A stretch of DNA of 64,000 nt, taken from positions 62,001-126,000 of the forward strand of contig DATKVC010000024.1 in the NCBI GenBank assembly GCA_035530275.1. Reading direction: 5' to 3'. Below, one piece after another: positions 1 through 8,043 of this stretch (positions are counted from its first letter, which is position 1; every line of letters begins with the position of its first letter). This stretch comes from CAIJMU01 sp035530275. Its GTDB lineage: Bacteria > Spirochaetota > Spirochaetia > Treponematales > Rectinemataceae. The notes under the pieces were generated by a model. The model did no database searches, was not told where the DNA came from, and worked only from the letters and a program-made list of their open reading frames with translations. The translations under genes and the position numbers were made by a program.

Positions 1-1
1 C

Positions 2-622
2 GTCTTCGATCGCGACCCCTGGTCGGCAGTGAATAGACGATTCGGCGCGGCCTTCGATTTCGAGGATTTAGATACTCCCTGGAAGAGAGCTCCGCGCCTC
101 ATCGTCCCGCCCGAAATCTTGCGGCAACAGATGGATTTCCTCGGCGCCCTTGTCGACCTGGCGACCCGAGCCGACGATTCGCTGGCCGGGGGCCGGGACG
201 CGGCCACTCGCGAATACCTGCTCGCATCCTCCATCGCCCAGCTTTGTCTCTTGCTCGCGGCGGAGGCAGCCAGGCCAAGCGGCGGCGGCGATGGCCGCGA
301 GTCGCCCTTGTCCCTAGAGGAAATCGTCGCCTGGATCGATACGCATTATGATGAACATTTTTCGCTCGACGAGATGGCGAGCCGCTGCGCCATGAACACG
401 AGCGACTTTTCCCGCTGCTTCAAGTCCGCCGCCGGATCTCCGCTTTTCGAATACCTCAATCGCTGCAGGGTCACGAGGGCGGCCCTGCTCCTGAAGAACG
501 GCGACCTATCGGTCACCGAGATCGCCCTTTCCGTCGGCTACAACAACCTCTCGTTTTTCAACCGCTATTTCCTCCGCCTCATGGGAATGACCCCGACCGA
601 ATATCGCCGTCGGCACAGCTGA
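2..622 (+). CDS. AraC-family transcriptional regulator, 5'-truncated by window
   Basis: The frame is open to the left edge, so the GTG at 29 is probably internal and the N-terminal effector domain lies largely outside the window. The last ~100 residues (from EEIVAWIDTHYDEHFSL) form a complete AraC/XylS double helix-turn-helix: first HTH around FSLDEMASRCAMNTSDFSRCFK, second around LSVTEIALSVGYNNLSFFNRYF, ending GMTPTEYRRRHS. Such proteins bind DNA next to target promoters, often for carbohydrate genes. The next gene starts about 150 bp downstream and is unrelated (flagellar switch), so the target is unknown. The HTH is certain; the ligand cannot be inferred. Confidence 0.85.
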   Translation, partial: VFDRDPWSAVNRRFGAAFDFEDLDTPWKRAPRLIVPPEILRQQMDFLGALVDLATRADDSLAGGRDAATREYLLASSIAQLCLLLAAEAARPSGGGDGRESPLSLEEIVAWIDTHYDEHFSLDEMASRCAMNTSDFSRCFKSAAGSPLFEYLNRCRVTRAALLLKNGDLSVTEIALSVGYNNLSFFNRYFLRLMGMTPTEYRRRHS

Positions 623-769
623 GCGACTCCTCAAGATAGTGCCGGTGCGAGGCCTGAGAAATTCAAGATCGTGTAAGCATGCGCCTCATAGAAAGGCTAT
701 TTTTGCCATGTCTTTGTCCTTCGAAGCGCCGATGGGCCGCGGACCAAGGCTGAGGACCGAGGAGGGAAT

Positions 770-1045
770 ATGCGTAGACCAAAGGAAGGCGTATCGAGGT
801 CCTTCCCGGAGTCCTTGATCTTGAGGACGGAGATCGTTGCCGCGGAGGCAGAAATCTCCCCCCTCGACATCGCGAATGCCACCGCCTCGGGTCGGTGGGA
901 AATCCCCGCCCCGGAGGATGGCGTGGCGGGATTGTTGGTGGGCGGCGTAACCATCGCCAAGGGGCGGATCGTCAGTCGCGGCGGCCGCCATTACCTGAAA
1001 GTGCTCCAAGTCTTCGAAAAGCATGTGGGGGAGGCGCAATCATGA
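770..1045 (+). CDS. Small SPOA-like flagellar switch protein (FliM/FliN C-terminal type)
   Basis: A 91-residue protein starting 5 bp after a strong GAGGAGGGA site. Residues ~17-84 fit the SPOA pattern found in FliM, FliN and SctQ: a charged beta strand (LILRTEIVAAEAEIS), a short helix, a turn, then a glycine turn and last strand (GGVTIAKGRIVSRGGRHYLKVLQVF). Similarity is weak, so this is a fold-level call. Its stop overlaps the start of FliN (ATGA), which argues that it belongs to the same rotor complex. It could instead be a divergent FliN duplicate. No signal peptide or membrane segment. Confidence 0.6.
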   Translation: MRRPKEGVSRSFPESLILRTEIVAAEAEISPLDIANATASGRWEIPAPEDGVAGLLVGGVTIAKGRIVSRGGRHYLKVLQVFEKHVGEAQS

Positions 1046-1287
1046 TAACAGGAACGATCGACGACGCTCTCGTACGGATCGAGGTAGTCCTGGGCGAGGC
1101 GAACCTGAGCGTGCGCGAGCTGACCACTCTTTCCAAGGGGCGGATCGTGGAACTCGACTCGGTTTGCGGAGAGCCCGTCGAACTTCGAGCCTCGGGGCAA
1201 CTCATCGCTCGCGGCGAGGTCGTCGTCATCGACGAGCAATTCGGCCTTAGGGTGACGGAAGTCGCCGACGCGCGAGTCCTCCCATGA
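1042..1287 (+). CDS. fliN: FliN-type flagellar motor switch protein
   Basis: An 81-residue protein, essentially a single SPOA domain: VRIEVVLGEANLSVRELTTL, KGRIVELDS, then a GQLIARGEVVVIDEQFGLRV ending. This is the signature of FliN, which forms the base of the cytoplasmic C-ring with FliM and takes part in rotation and export. It starts at the ATG overlapping the upstream stop (ATGA) and its own stop overlaps the start of the FliM-FliG fusion (ATGA), so the three are translationally coupled. It lacks the long N-terminal extension some FliN proteins have. The call is firm as a SPOA protein and good as FliN. Confidence 0.8.
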   Translation: MITGTIDDALVRIEVVLGEANLSVRELTTLSKGRIVELDSVCGEPVELRASGQLIARGEVVVIDEQFGLRVTEVADARVLP

Positions 1288-3125
1288 GCGACGGCGCCGG
1301 GAAGACAAGGATGCCCGGCAGGGAGATCCTGGGGAAAAGGCGCTTCCTCGACCGGGACTTTCCCGTCGTCACCTACGATTTCAGGCGACCCGACAAATTC
1401 GCCAGAGATCAGATCGTGACGCTGGAAATCATACACGAAACCTTCGCGAGACTCGCCGAGGTGAAATTGTCCACATTGATGAAGACAAGATGCGATACGT
1501 CCGTCGCCATCGTGGACCAGCTGACCTTCGGCGAGTTCATCGGCGGCCTCGAAGGCCCGAGCCCCCTCGCGACGATATCCCTCAAGCCCTTCCCGGGACC
1601 CGCCCTCGTCCGCCTCGACAGTGGCTTGGCGATGGCCATGCTCGAAAGCCTCTTCGGCGCCGGCTCCGGCGAGGTCAAGGCGTCGGCGACGGAGTCGGCT
1701 CCCGCCGGATTCACCGACATCGAATGCGCCACCCTCGAGCATGCCATCGGCAGGCTCCTTCCCGATCTCGCTGCGGCTTGGGAACAGATCGAGCGACTCG
1801 AGCCCCGTCTCTGCTCGCTCGAAACCGACCCCCGCTTCTGCCAGATCGTCCCCCCGACCGAGATGATCGTCCTCGTCGGCATCGAAGTAAAAATCGGGGA
1901 GCTCCGAAGTCGTATCGATCTTGTCTTTCCCTTCCTCACCATCGAGCCGAGCGTCGGCAAACTATATGCAAAGTACTGGTACGATTCTGTCTCGACGCCC
2001 GGCGATCGTCCGACGTCGAAGGAATCTCCGGCCTATGCCATAAAGCTCCCCTTGAGCCTTCTTTTTGAAGGAAAGCCCCTGCCCATCGGCGACCTGCGGA
2101 GCCTGCGAAAGGGAAGCCTCTTTCCCTTGCCCGGCCTCGATCGAGGCGAAGCCAGTCTCAAATCCGGAGAAAGAACGATCCAGCGGCTCAGGCTCGAGGA
2201 GAGGACGAAGACCGGCGCCTTCGTCCTCTCCTCGTATGCCGATAGCAAAGCCAACAAGGATTTCGACGCCTCCATCGGGGACAAGGGCGCCGAAGGACTC
2301 CGTCAGGCCATGGCGGGACTCGAAAAAAACATGGGCGAACTGGGCGAGAGGCTGGCCGCCTTCGAAGGCCGGCAGGAAGCCTTCGCGGATCGCCTGCTCT
2401 TCGGTCAATCCGATTCCTCCTCGACCGGGACGCAGGGAGAGGGCAGGCCTTTCGCCGCCATGGCTTCCATCCCGGCCGAAGCGATAGCCCTGTTCCTCGC
2501 GGGAGAACGCCCCCAATTCGCCGCCCTCCTCCTTGCCTGGCTCGACGACGCGATCGCCGCGGCCGTCATCGACGCCTTGCCTGAATCCTTCCGGACGGAA
2601 ACCCTGCGACGCCTCGTTTCATTGGAAGGCGCCCAGCCTGAAGTCATTGCCGTCACGGAGAGGGTGCTCGCGAAAAAGCTCGCCGCGAGGCAATCGGAAC
2701 GCTCGGTCCCCGATGGCCATAGAAAGGTCGTCGGGATTCTCAATCTTACGCGACGAGCCACAGAGAGACAGGTAATCGAGGGCCTCGAGGCCAGCGATCA
2801 CGCCCTCGCCGAGCAAATCAAGAAGAACATGTTCGTATTCGAGGATATCTCCCTCCTCGATGGCGAGACTATCGCGCTCCTCCTCGAACGGACCGAAGAG
2901 AGCGACATGATCCTCGCTCTCAAGCCGCTCGACCCCTCGACGCGCGGCAAGGTTCTTGCCCGTTTCGAAAGGGGAGCGGCGGCGCGAATCCTCGCCAAGG
3001 TCGAAGCCATGGGTCGCGTTAGGCTCACGGAGTGCGACGCGGCCGGTCAGCGCGTCGTCGAGGTCGTAAGGAAGATCGACGAGGAAGGCTTGATGGGGCT
3101 CGTCATGCCCGGGGAGGAGATATGA
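1284..3125 (+). CDS. FliM-FliG fusion flagellar switch protein
   Basis: One uninterrupted 613-residue frame joins two C-ring proteins. Residues ~28-230 are the FliM middle domain (VVTYDFRRPDKFARDQI, VDQLTFGEFIGGL, ESLFGAGSG in place of the usual GGxG loop). Residues ~252-316 are a SPOA domain. Residues ~335-375 are a helical linker. Residues ~396-613 are the FliG middle and C-terminal domains (ERPQ at 408-411 for EHPQ, VVGILNLTRRATERQVIEGLE, MFVFEDI at 516-522, MGRVRLTECDAAGQRVVEVVRKI). The FliM N-terminal CheY-binding peptide and the whole FliG N-domain that binds FliF are absent. Coupled by ATGA overlaps to fliN upstream and yjbQ downstream. Probably a second, specialised switch complex in addition to a standard one elsewhere; that is inference. 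Confidence 0.85.
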   Translation: MSDGAGKTRMPGREILGKRRFLDRDFPVVTYDFRRPDKFARDQIVTLEIIHETFARLAEVKLSTLMKTRCDTSVAIVDQLTFGEFIGGLEGPSPLATISLKPFPGPALVRLDSGLAMAMLESLFGAGSGEVKASATESAPAGFTDIECATLEHAIGRLLPDLAAAWEQIERLEPRLCSLETDPRFCQIVPPTEMIVLVGIEVKIGELRSRIDLVFPFLTIEPSVGKLYAKYWYDSVSTPGDRPTSKESPAYAIKLPLSLLFEGKPLPIGDLRSLRKGSLFPLPGLDRGEASLKSGERTIQRLRLEERTKTGAFVLSSYADSKANKDFDASIGDKGAEGLRQAMAGLEKNMGELGERLAAFEGRQEAFADRLLFGQSDSSSTGTQGEGRPFAAMASIPAEAIALFLAGERPQFAALLLAWLDDAIAAAVIDALPESFRTETLRRLVSLEGAQPEVIAVTERVLAKKLAARQSERSVPDGHRKVVGILNLTRRATERQVIEGLEASDHALAEQIKKNMFVFEDISLLDGETIALLLERTEESDMILALKPLDPSTRGKVLARFERGAAARILAKVEAMGRVRLTECDAAGQRVVEVVRKIDEEGLMGLVMPGEEI

Positions 3126-3538
3126 AGTCTCACACCAAGGAATTGTGGTTCGAAACGAAAAAGCGCCTCGAATTCATTGACATAACCGATAGGGTGGAAT
3201 CGGCTCTTTCGGAATCGGGGGTTGTCGAGGGATTATGCCTGGTAAACGCCATGCATATCACCGCCTCCGTTTTCATCAACGATGCCGAGGCGGGCCTTCA
3301 CGCAGACTTCGCCGCCTGGCTCGAGAAGATGGCCCCCCATGAGCCTGTTTCATCCTACCGACACAATGTCGGCGAGGACAATGCCGACGCTCACCTCAAG
3401 CGCCAGCTATTCGGTCGCGAAGTCGTCGTGGCGATCACCGAAGGCCGCCTGCATTTCGGCCCCTGGGAGCGTATTTTCTACGGGGAGTTCGACGGACAGC
3501 GCAGAAAGAGGGTGCTCATCAAGATTATCGGGGAGTAA
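3122..3538 (+). CDS. YjbQ / UPF0047 family protein
   Basis: A 138-residue protein with the family layout: N-terminal strand region, LVNAMHITASVFINDAEAG, HRH-like metal/phosphate-site residues (YRHNVGEDNADAHLKRQLFG) and the closing block ITEGRLHFGPWERIFYGEFDG. UPF0047 proteins are small single-domain enzymes; E. coli YjbQ has thiamine-phosphate synthase activity in vitro, but the physiological role is unclear. The start is the ATG overlapping the stop of the FliM-FliG fusion (ATGA, behind GGGGAGGAG), so it is translated with the rotor cluster; no functional link is evident. Family call firm, activity uncertain. Confidence 0.9.
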   Translation: MKSHTKELWFETKKRLEFIDITDRVESALSESGVVEGLCLVNAMHITASVFINDAEAGLHADFAAWLEKMAPHEPVSSYRHNVGEDNADAHLKRQLFGREVVVAITEGRLHFGPWERIFYGEFDGQRRKRVLIKIIGE

Positions 3539-3552
3539 CAAGGAGATCGTCG

Positions 3553-5556
3553 TTGCCTTGGGGGAACTTTCCCCCCATAATCCTTCACATGGACAGCCTC
3601 TCGAAGAGTAGCGAAACCAGCAGCCGGCCGGCTCGATTTGCAGGCTTTGTACGGGCCCCCCTCGACGCCCTCGCCATCTTCGCGGCGGTAGTGGTCGTGA
3701 TCTTGCCCCTCGTCGATCTCCTCACCGCGCGATTGTTCTACAAACCCATCGAAGGCGCCAATGCCTTCGTCGATCACCTCATTCTCGTCCTGGCCTTCGT
3801 CGCCGCGGCCCTCGCCTCCCTCGACAAGCGGCATCTGGCTCTCGGCCGGGTCGAAGGAGACGAAGCCACGCGGAAGGTCGGGCGAGCCCGCATGGCCTTG
3901 GACGGCTTCGGCGAGTTCATCGCCGCGACCACCCAGGCCGCCCTGTTTTGGGCATCCCTCTCTCTCGTCTTCATCGGCTTCGAGCCAGGCGACCAGGTCT
4001 GGGGAATCCCCGTTCCGGTCTTCGCCGCCATCATGCCCTTCTCCTTCTTCCTCATGGCCGTCTTCGGCGTCGCAAAGGCGGGGGTGCCTGGCAAGTCCAG
4101 GACGATCTTGAGGATCGGAGGCATTCTCGGCATCCTCGCCGGTACCATCCTCGCGATGTCGAGCATCGCCAACCTGACCAACGCCCTTTTCAACGCGACG
4201 CCGGCCCTCGTCACGAGCCTCCAAGCAGGGGTTCAGGCCTTCGTCCATGCGGGGAGCGTGCCCCTCGTCCTCCTCTGCATCCTCGGCGCTGCCCTAGGGG
4301 CGCCGATCTTCACGGTGCTCGGCGGAGTGGCAACCCTCCTCTATGTCGGCTCTGCAGGAGTGATAGAGAACGCGCCGAGCGAAGCCTACCGCCTTCTCCT
4401 CGGCGGTTCCATCTCCGCCCTGCCCCTCTTCGGCCTAGCCGGCCTCCTCCTCGCGGGCTCGGGTGCCGGCACGAGACTGGTCGCCGTCTTTCGGGAGTTC
4501 TTCGGGTGGGTGCGGGGGGGAGAGGCGATCGCCACGGTCCTCGCCTGCGCCTTCTTCAGCACCTTCACGGGCGTCAACGGCGTCACCATCCTCGCCCTCG
4601 GCGGACTCCTCCTCACCATCCTCTCGCAGTCGGGCATGGAAGAGGGCCGGGCCAGGGGGCTCATCACCTCGAGCGGCGACATCGGCCTCCTCCTTCCGCC
4701 GAGCGCCGCCGTCATCGTCTACGCGGTCAACGCTCAGTTCTCGTATAAAGACGGCACGAGTTTCGACGTGACGCAGCTCTTCATCGGAGCGTTGCTACCG
4801 GGCATTCTCCTCGTCCTCGGCATGGTGAGCGCAGGCGTTCTCCTCTCGCCGGGGAAGAAGGCCGGAAAGCAGCGCCAAGCATTCAGCCCGCGGCGCGCCT
4901 TCGGCGCCCTCAAGCCGGCGGCCCTCGAGCTCCTCGTACCGGTCTTCGCCGTCTTCCTATTCTTCAGCGGCCTCGCGAGCCTCAGGGAGATCGCCGCCTT
5001 CTCCGTCCTCTACATCGTGATCGTCGAAGCCTTCGTCAAGCGGGAGTTCGACCTCAAGACCCTCCTCCAGGTCCTTCGAAAAGCGATGCCCATCATCGGC
5101 GGCACCCTCATCATAATTGCCTCAGCGAGAGGGCTGTCGTACTATGTAATAGATTCTGACATCACGACGGCTTTTTCGACCTGGATACAGGCGCGCGTGA
5201 CCTCGCCCGTCGTCTTTCTTTTCGCCCTCAACGTCTTCCTCCTCCTCGTCGGCTGCATGATGGACCTCTACTCGGCGATACTGGTCGTCTCGCCCTTCGT
5301 CATCCCCCTCGGCATCGCCTTCGGCGTAAACCCGATCCACCTCGGCGTCATTTTCATCATGAATCTCTGCATCGGCTTCCTTACGCCGACCGTCGGGATG
5401 AATATCTTTCTCGCCAGCTATGCCTTCCGCAAACCCGTGATGACGATCGTCAAGGAAACCCTGCCCTTCCTGGGGGTCCAGGCCCTGATTCTCCTCGTCA
5501 TCACCTACGTGCCCTGGCTTTCCACGGGCCTCCTCTCGATCCTGGGCCGAAAGTAG
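3553..5556 (+). CDS. TRAP transporter fused permease (DctQ-DctM)
   Basis: A 667-residue multi-pass membrane protein. Residues ~35-200 are a DctQ-like small subunit (four membrane segments, with FVDHLILVLAFVAAALASLDKRHLALGR); the rest is a DctM-like large permease (STFTGVNGVTILALGGLLLTIL, SSGDIGLLLPPSAAVIVYAV, GCMMDLYSAILVVSPFVIPL, FLTPTVGMNIFLASYAFRKP). TRAP systems import carboxylates and related acids using the sodium gradient with a periplasmic DctP protein. No dctP lies nearby. A TTG start at 3553 is chosen for its AAGGAG site 8 bp upstream; an ATG at 3589 is possible. Substrate unknown. Confidence 0.85.
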   Translation: MPWGNFPPIILHMDSLSKSSETSSRPARFAGFVRAPLDALAIFAAVVVVILPLVDLLTARLFYKPIEGANAFVDHLILVLAFVAAALASLDKRHLALGRVEGDEATRKVGRARMALDGFGEFIAATTQAALFWASLSLVFIGFEPGDQVWGIPVPVFAAIMPFSFFLMAVFGVAKAGVPGKSRTILRIGGILGILAGTILAMSSIANLTNALFNATPALVTSLQAGVQAFVHAGSVPLVLLCILGAALGAPIFTVLGGVATLLYVGSAGVIENAPSEAYRLLLGGSISALPLFGLAGLLLAGSGAGTRLVAVFREFFGWVRGGEAIATVLACAFFSTFTGVNGVTILALGGLLLTILSQSGMEEGRARGLITSSGDIGLLLPPSAAVIVYAVNAQFSYKDGTSFDVTQLFIGALLPGILLVLGMVSAGVLLSPGKKAGKQRQAFSPRRAFGALKPAALELLVPVFAVFLFFSGLASLREIAAFSVLYIVIVEAFVKREFDLKTLLQVLRKAMPIIGGTLIIIASARGLSYYVIDSDITTAFSTWIQARVTSPVVFLFALNVFLLLVGCMMDLYSAILVVSPFVIPLGIAFGVNPIHLGVIFIMNLCIGFLTPTVGMNIFLASYAFRKPVMTIVKETLPFLGVQALILLVITYVPWLSTGLLSILGRK

Positions 5557-5572
5557 GAACGCGGGCGGAGGC

Positions 5573-5596
5573 GCTCCGGGCGGGTCGGCCCGGAGC
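5573..5596. terminator. Hairpin between convergent TRAP permease and mgsA
   Basis: Perfect 9-bp stem (GCTCCGGGC / GCCCGGAGC) with a six-base loop, between two converging genes. There is no U-run on either side, so it may be a bidirectional or 3'-end-protecting hairpin rather than a strong intrinsic terminator. Confidence 0.5.
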
Positions 5597-5628
5597 ATTG
5601 CGACCGAGGTTTCGGAAGAATGGCGCGA

Positions 5629-6129
5629 TCAACCGAGGGCGGCATCCTTGGTGGCATCCATCCCTGCCGGCATCGAACGATCGGCATAAGTCGCCATATC
5701 CATGGGTATTGTCGAATAGGTTCGCGCCATCAAGGGACTGGATATGAGGAAGTCGGCGGTCGAGCGGTTGCAGGCCATCGGAACATCATAGAGAACGGCG
5801 ATGCGCAGCAGGGCCTTCACATCGACATCGTGGGGATGGGGCGACATGGGATCCCAGAAGAAGATCACGACATCGATCTTTCCCTCGGCGATCATGGCGC
5901 CGAGTTGCTGGTCTCCTCCGAGAGGTCCCGACTTGAGCCGGACCATATTCAGCTCCTCGGGACTCCCCCCTCCCTTGCGAGCAATGGTCTCCCCGACGAG
6001 TCGGCCCGTAGTCCCGGTGCACACCAGATGATGACGCGATAGGGTATGCCAATTGTACTCCACCCACTCGATGAGGGCCTGCTTGCGATTGTCATGGGCC
6101 ACGAGAGCGAGAGTCTTCATGATTTCCAT
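5629..6129 (-). CDS. mgsA: Methylglyoxal synthase
   Basis: A 166-residue protein matching MgsA along its length: LALVAHDNRKQALIEWV, the phosphate loop CTGTTGRLVGE, LKSGPLGGDQQLGAMI with the catalytic aspartate of GGDQQ, VVIFFWDPMSPHPHDVDVKALLRIA with the conserved histidine, and CNRSTADFLISSP. It converts dihydroxyacetone phosphate to methylglyoxal and phosphate, a glycolysis overflow bypass relieving sugar-phosphate stress. The ATG at 6129 or the one at 6120 could be the start; neither has a clear Shine-Dalgarno site. The frame stays open far upstream, but that extension runs antisense to other genes and is not part of MgsA. Confidence 0.93.
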   Translation of the reverse strand: MEIMKTLALVAHDNRKQALIEWVEYNWHTLSRHHLVCTGTTGRLVGETIARKGGGSPEELNMVRLKSGPLGGDQQLGAMIAEGKIDVVIFFWDPMSPHPHDVDVKALLRIAVLYDVPMACNRSTADFLISSPLMARTYSTIPMDMATYADRSMPAGMDATKDAALG

Positions 6130-6132
6130 ACT

Positions 6133-6510
6133 ATGAAGGTAAGTCGACGGCGCGACCTTCTCCAAGCGGAAAGGAGGCCTACGCGGGCCCCGGAGAACCC
6201 GGGATCGACATGGTTCACCGACAACGAGAAGGGCTCGGGCTTTCTCGGCAGCATCGAGGGCCTTTCCGCCGAGGAGGCGAGTCGACCCTTCAGTCCCTCG
6301 GATAAGAGCAGCGCCGCGAGCCACGCCGGCCATATTCTCTACGCCCTCTCCCTCGCCAACAGGGCGCTTCGAGGCGAAGACGCCTACGCGAACAGCGATT
6401 GGAGCGGGAGCTGGAAGAAAAACAAGGTCGATGCGGCGGACTGGAAGGAACTCCTCGCCGGACTTCGCCGCGAATACCTGGGTAAGATCCATTCCCCAGG
6501 GAATCACTGA
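6133..6510 (+). pseudogene. DinB-superfamily fragment (C-terminally truncated)
   Basis: From about 6205 the translation resembles the N-terminal half of DinB-like four-helix proteins: WFTDNEKGSGFLGSIEGLSAEEASRP, then SHAGHILYALSLANRALRGEDAYAN and ADWKELLAGLRREY. The protein ends shortly after the second helix (stop at 6508-6510), giving about 100 matching residues where ~150 are usual. The 24 residues before WFTD look unrelated and may be non-coding. I see no continuation in another frame downstream. Best read as a decayed gene; a short functional protein is possible but less likely. Confidence 0.5.
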
Positions 6511-6561
6511 CGTTTCCATATATTGCTTGACCATAGCCAAACGATTTGATAAATTGTCTAT

Positions 6562-7329
6562 ATGGATTTCATATCGAACGCACTCGAGGCCTCGGTGACC
6601 GAGATCGGGGACCTGGCCCGCGGCTATCGCAGGGAGGAAGGCGGGCATGCGCTGCGCTGCATCCATTGCGCCGCGGCCTTCGACACCGAGCTCCTCCATC
6701 CCGTGGCCGCCGGCATGGGAACCGCCGATCGTGCCGCGCGCGAGCATGTGGCTCTCGTCCACGGAGGCCCCCTCGAAGCCCTCCTCGCCTTCGGCAAGGA
6801 GAAGACGGGGCTCACCGGCATACAGGAGACCCTCCTCCGTTCCTTTCAATCGGGGGCGAACGATCGCGAGATAGCCGTGACGCTGGGCGGAAAATCGGAA
6901 TCGACGGTGCGTAACCATCGCTTCCAGTTCCGGAAAAGGGAAGGCGAGGCCAAGATTTTCCTCGCCTTGATGGCCCTCGTCTCCGCGGGCGAAGGCCCCG
7001 ATGCCCGCCCCTTCACTTACCCCTTCGATGTTGCCGCCTACGACGAAAGGATCTTCGTGACCGAGCCCGAAGCGGCCGCAATCGAGACTCGCTATCTCGA
7101 TTTCGCGAACAAGCCGGCGATGCCCAAATTCCCCAAACGTCAGAAGGAAAAGCTCGTCCTTCTCAGGAAAATCGCCGAGCTTTTCGAGGTCGACAAGGTC
7201 TATACCGAAGCCGAGGTCAACCGCATCCTGATGCCCGTTCATGAGGACTACGTGACCATCCGCCGCTACCTCATCGAATATCGCTTCCTGGAAAGGAAAC
7301 CCGATGGCAGCGAGTACAGGAAGCGATGA
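6562..7329 (+). CDS. DUF2087 domain transcriptional regulator-like protein
   Basis: A 255-residue protein. The N-terminal part has a small Cys-containing segment (LRCIHCAAAF) that may bind metal. Residues ~88-115 (GIQETLLRSFQSGANDREIAVTLGGKSESTVRNH) are a LuxR-like helix-turn-helix. Residues ~185-255 (FPKRQKEKLVLLRKIAELFEVDKVYTEAEVNRIL...DYVTIRRYLIEYRFLERKPDGSEYRK) are a full DUF2087 domain, thought to act in DNA binding or protein interaction. Such proteins are usually annotated as transcriptional regulators. No target can be inferred; the next gene is an unknown membrane protein. Confidence 0.8.
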   Translation: MDFISNALEASVTEIGDLARGYRREEGGHALRCIHCAAAFDTELLHPVAAGMGTADRAAREHVALVHGGPLEALLAFGKEKTGLTGIQETLLRSFQSGANDREIAVTLGGKSESTVRNHRFQFRKREGEAKIFLALMALVSAGEGPDARPFTYPFDVAAYDERIFVTEPEAAAIETRYLDFANKPAMPKFPKRQKEKLVLLRKIAELFEVDKVYTEAEVNRILMPVHEDYVTIRRYLIEYRFLERKPDGSEYRKR

Positions 7330-7381
7330 AATTGGAACTCGTCATCCTTGCCGATTTGCGCCTCGCAGGAGAAAATGAGCG

Positions 7382-7984
7382 ATGAGCAAGAAATATCCCC
7401 TCGGCACGGTGAGGGTGCCGCGATCGAGAGCCCAGAGGCTCATCGCCTTTCTCCGCTTCCTCGGCTGGACGGTCGTCGTGATCGCCGTGGTCGCGGGCCT
7501 CCTCTTTTTCGTGCAGGCAACCTGGCATCCCTTCGATTCCCTCCTCGGCCAGGTTACGACGGACCTTTCCGAGGTCGATTCCGCCCTTTCGCAGAACGCC
7601 ATCGGCGGGATCTCGATCGGCTCCTTCGCGATGGTCCTCGTCGTGGCCGCCGTACCGCTCTTGGGCAAGGGCGTCAGGCGACGCCAGTACGCCCTATCCT
7701 ACTGGCGCGGCCTTCTTTCCTCGGCGATATTCCTCGCGTCGGATAACATGTACCAATTCGTGCGATCGAAGGGAGTGCTGTATTTCAGCGCGACCATACT
7801 GATATTCCTCGCGGCCACCATCGTGCTTGTCGAGGTCGTGTCGAGAGTCGGCCATCGCGAGACCGAATCGGAGACGAGGACCGAACTCCTCGCCTCGATC
7901 GTGTCGGGCTTGAGTTTCGGTCTCATCGTTCAGTTCGGCCAGTTTTTGCTGGCTTGGGCGAAAACCTACTTCGGAATGGGTTGA
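7382..7984 (+). CDS. Hypothetical membrane protein, about four TM segments
   Basis: A 200-residue protein with hydrophobic segments near residues 22-46, 77-97, 112-123/135-155 and 172-192, and a basic N-terminus (MSKKYPLGTVRVPRSRAQR), predicting a cytoplasmic N-terminus. I recognise no family. It begins 52 bp after the DUF2087 gene on the same strand, so the two may be co-transcribed. No motif suggests catalysis or transport. Confidence 0.6.
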   Translation: MSKKYPLGTVRVPRSRAQRLIAFLRFLGWTVVVIAVVAGLLFFVQATWHPFDSLLGQVTTDLSEVDSALSQNAIGGISIGSFAMVLVVAAVPLLGKGVRRRQYALSYWRGLLSSAIFLASDNMYQFVRSKGVLYFSATILIFLAATIVLVEVVSRVGHRETESETRTELLASIVSGLSFGLIVQFGQFLLAWAKTYFGMG

Positions 7985-8004
7985 AGCCGGAGCGATAGTG
8001 CATT

Positions 8005-8039
8005 CGGCCTGGGCGGAGGAATGGCCTCCGCCCGGGCCG
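8005..8039. terminator. Strong GC-rich hairpin between convergent genes
   Basis: Near-perfect inverted repeat: CGGCC and GGGCGGAGG on the left arm pair with CCTCCGCCC and GGCCG on the right around the loop AATGG. It sits between the membrane protein stop and the TPR lipoprotein stop. No long U-run follows in either direction. Confidence 0.55.
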
Positions 8040-8043
8040 ACGG

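Noticed and set aside
29..622. Complete short AraC protein starting at GTG 29
   Set aside because: The frame is open to the window edge and AraC regulators normally have a larger N-terminal domain.
770..3125. Type III injectisome cluster
   Set aside because: No secretion ATPase, secretin, needle or export-gate gene nearby, and FliG domains are flagellar only.
6130..7242. Long open minus-strand extension upstream of mgsA (to a 537-residue frame)
   Set aside because: Only the last 166 residues match MgsA. The extension is antisense to the DUF2087 gene and the DinB fragment, both of which have recognisable domains.
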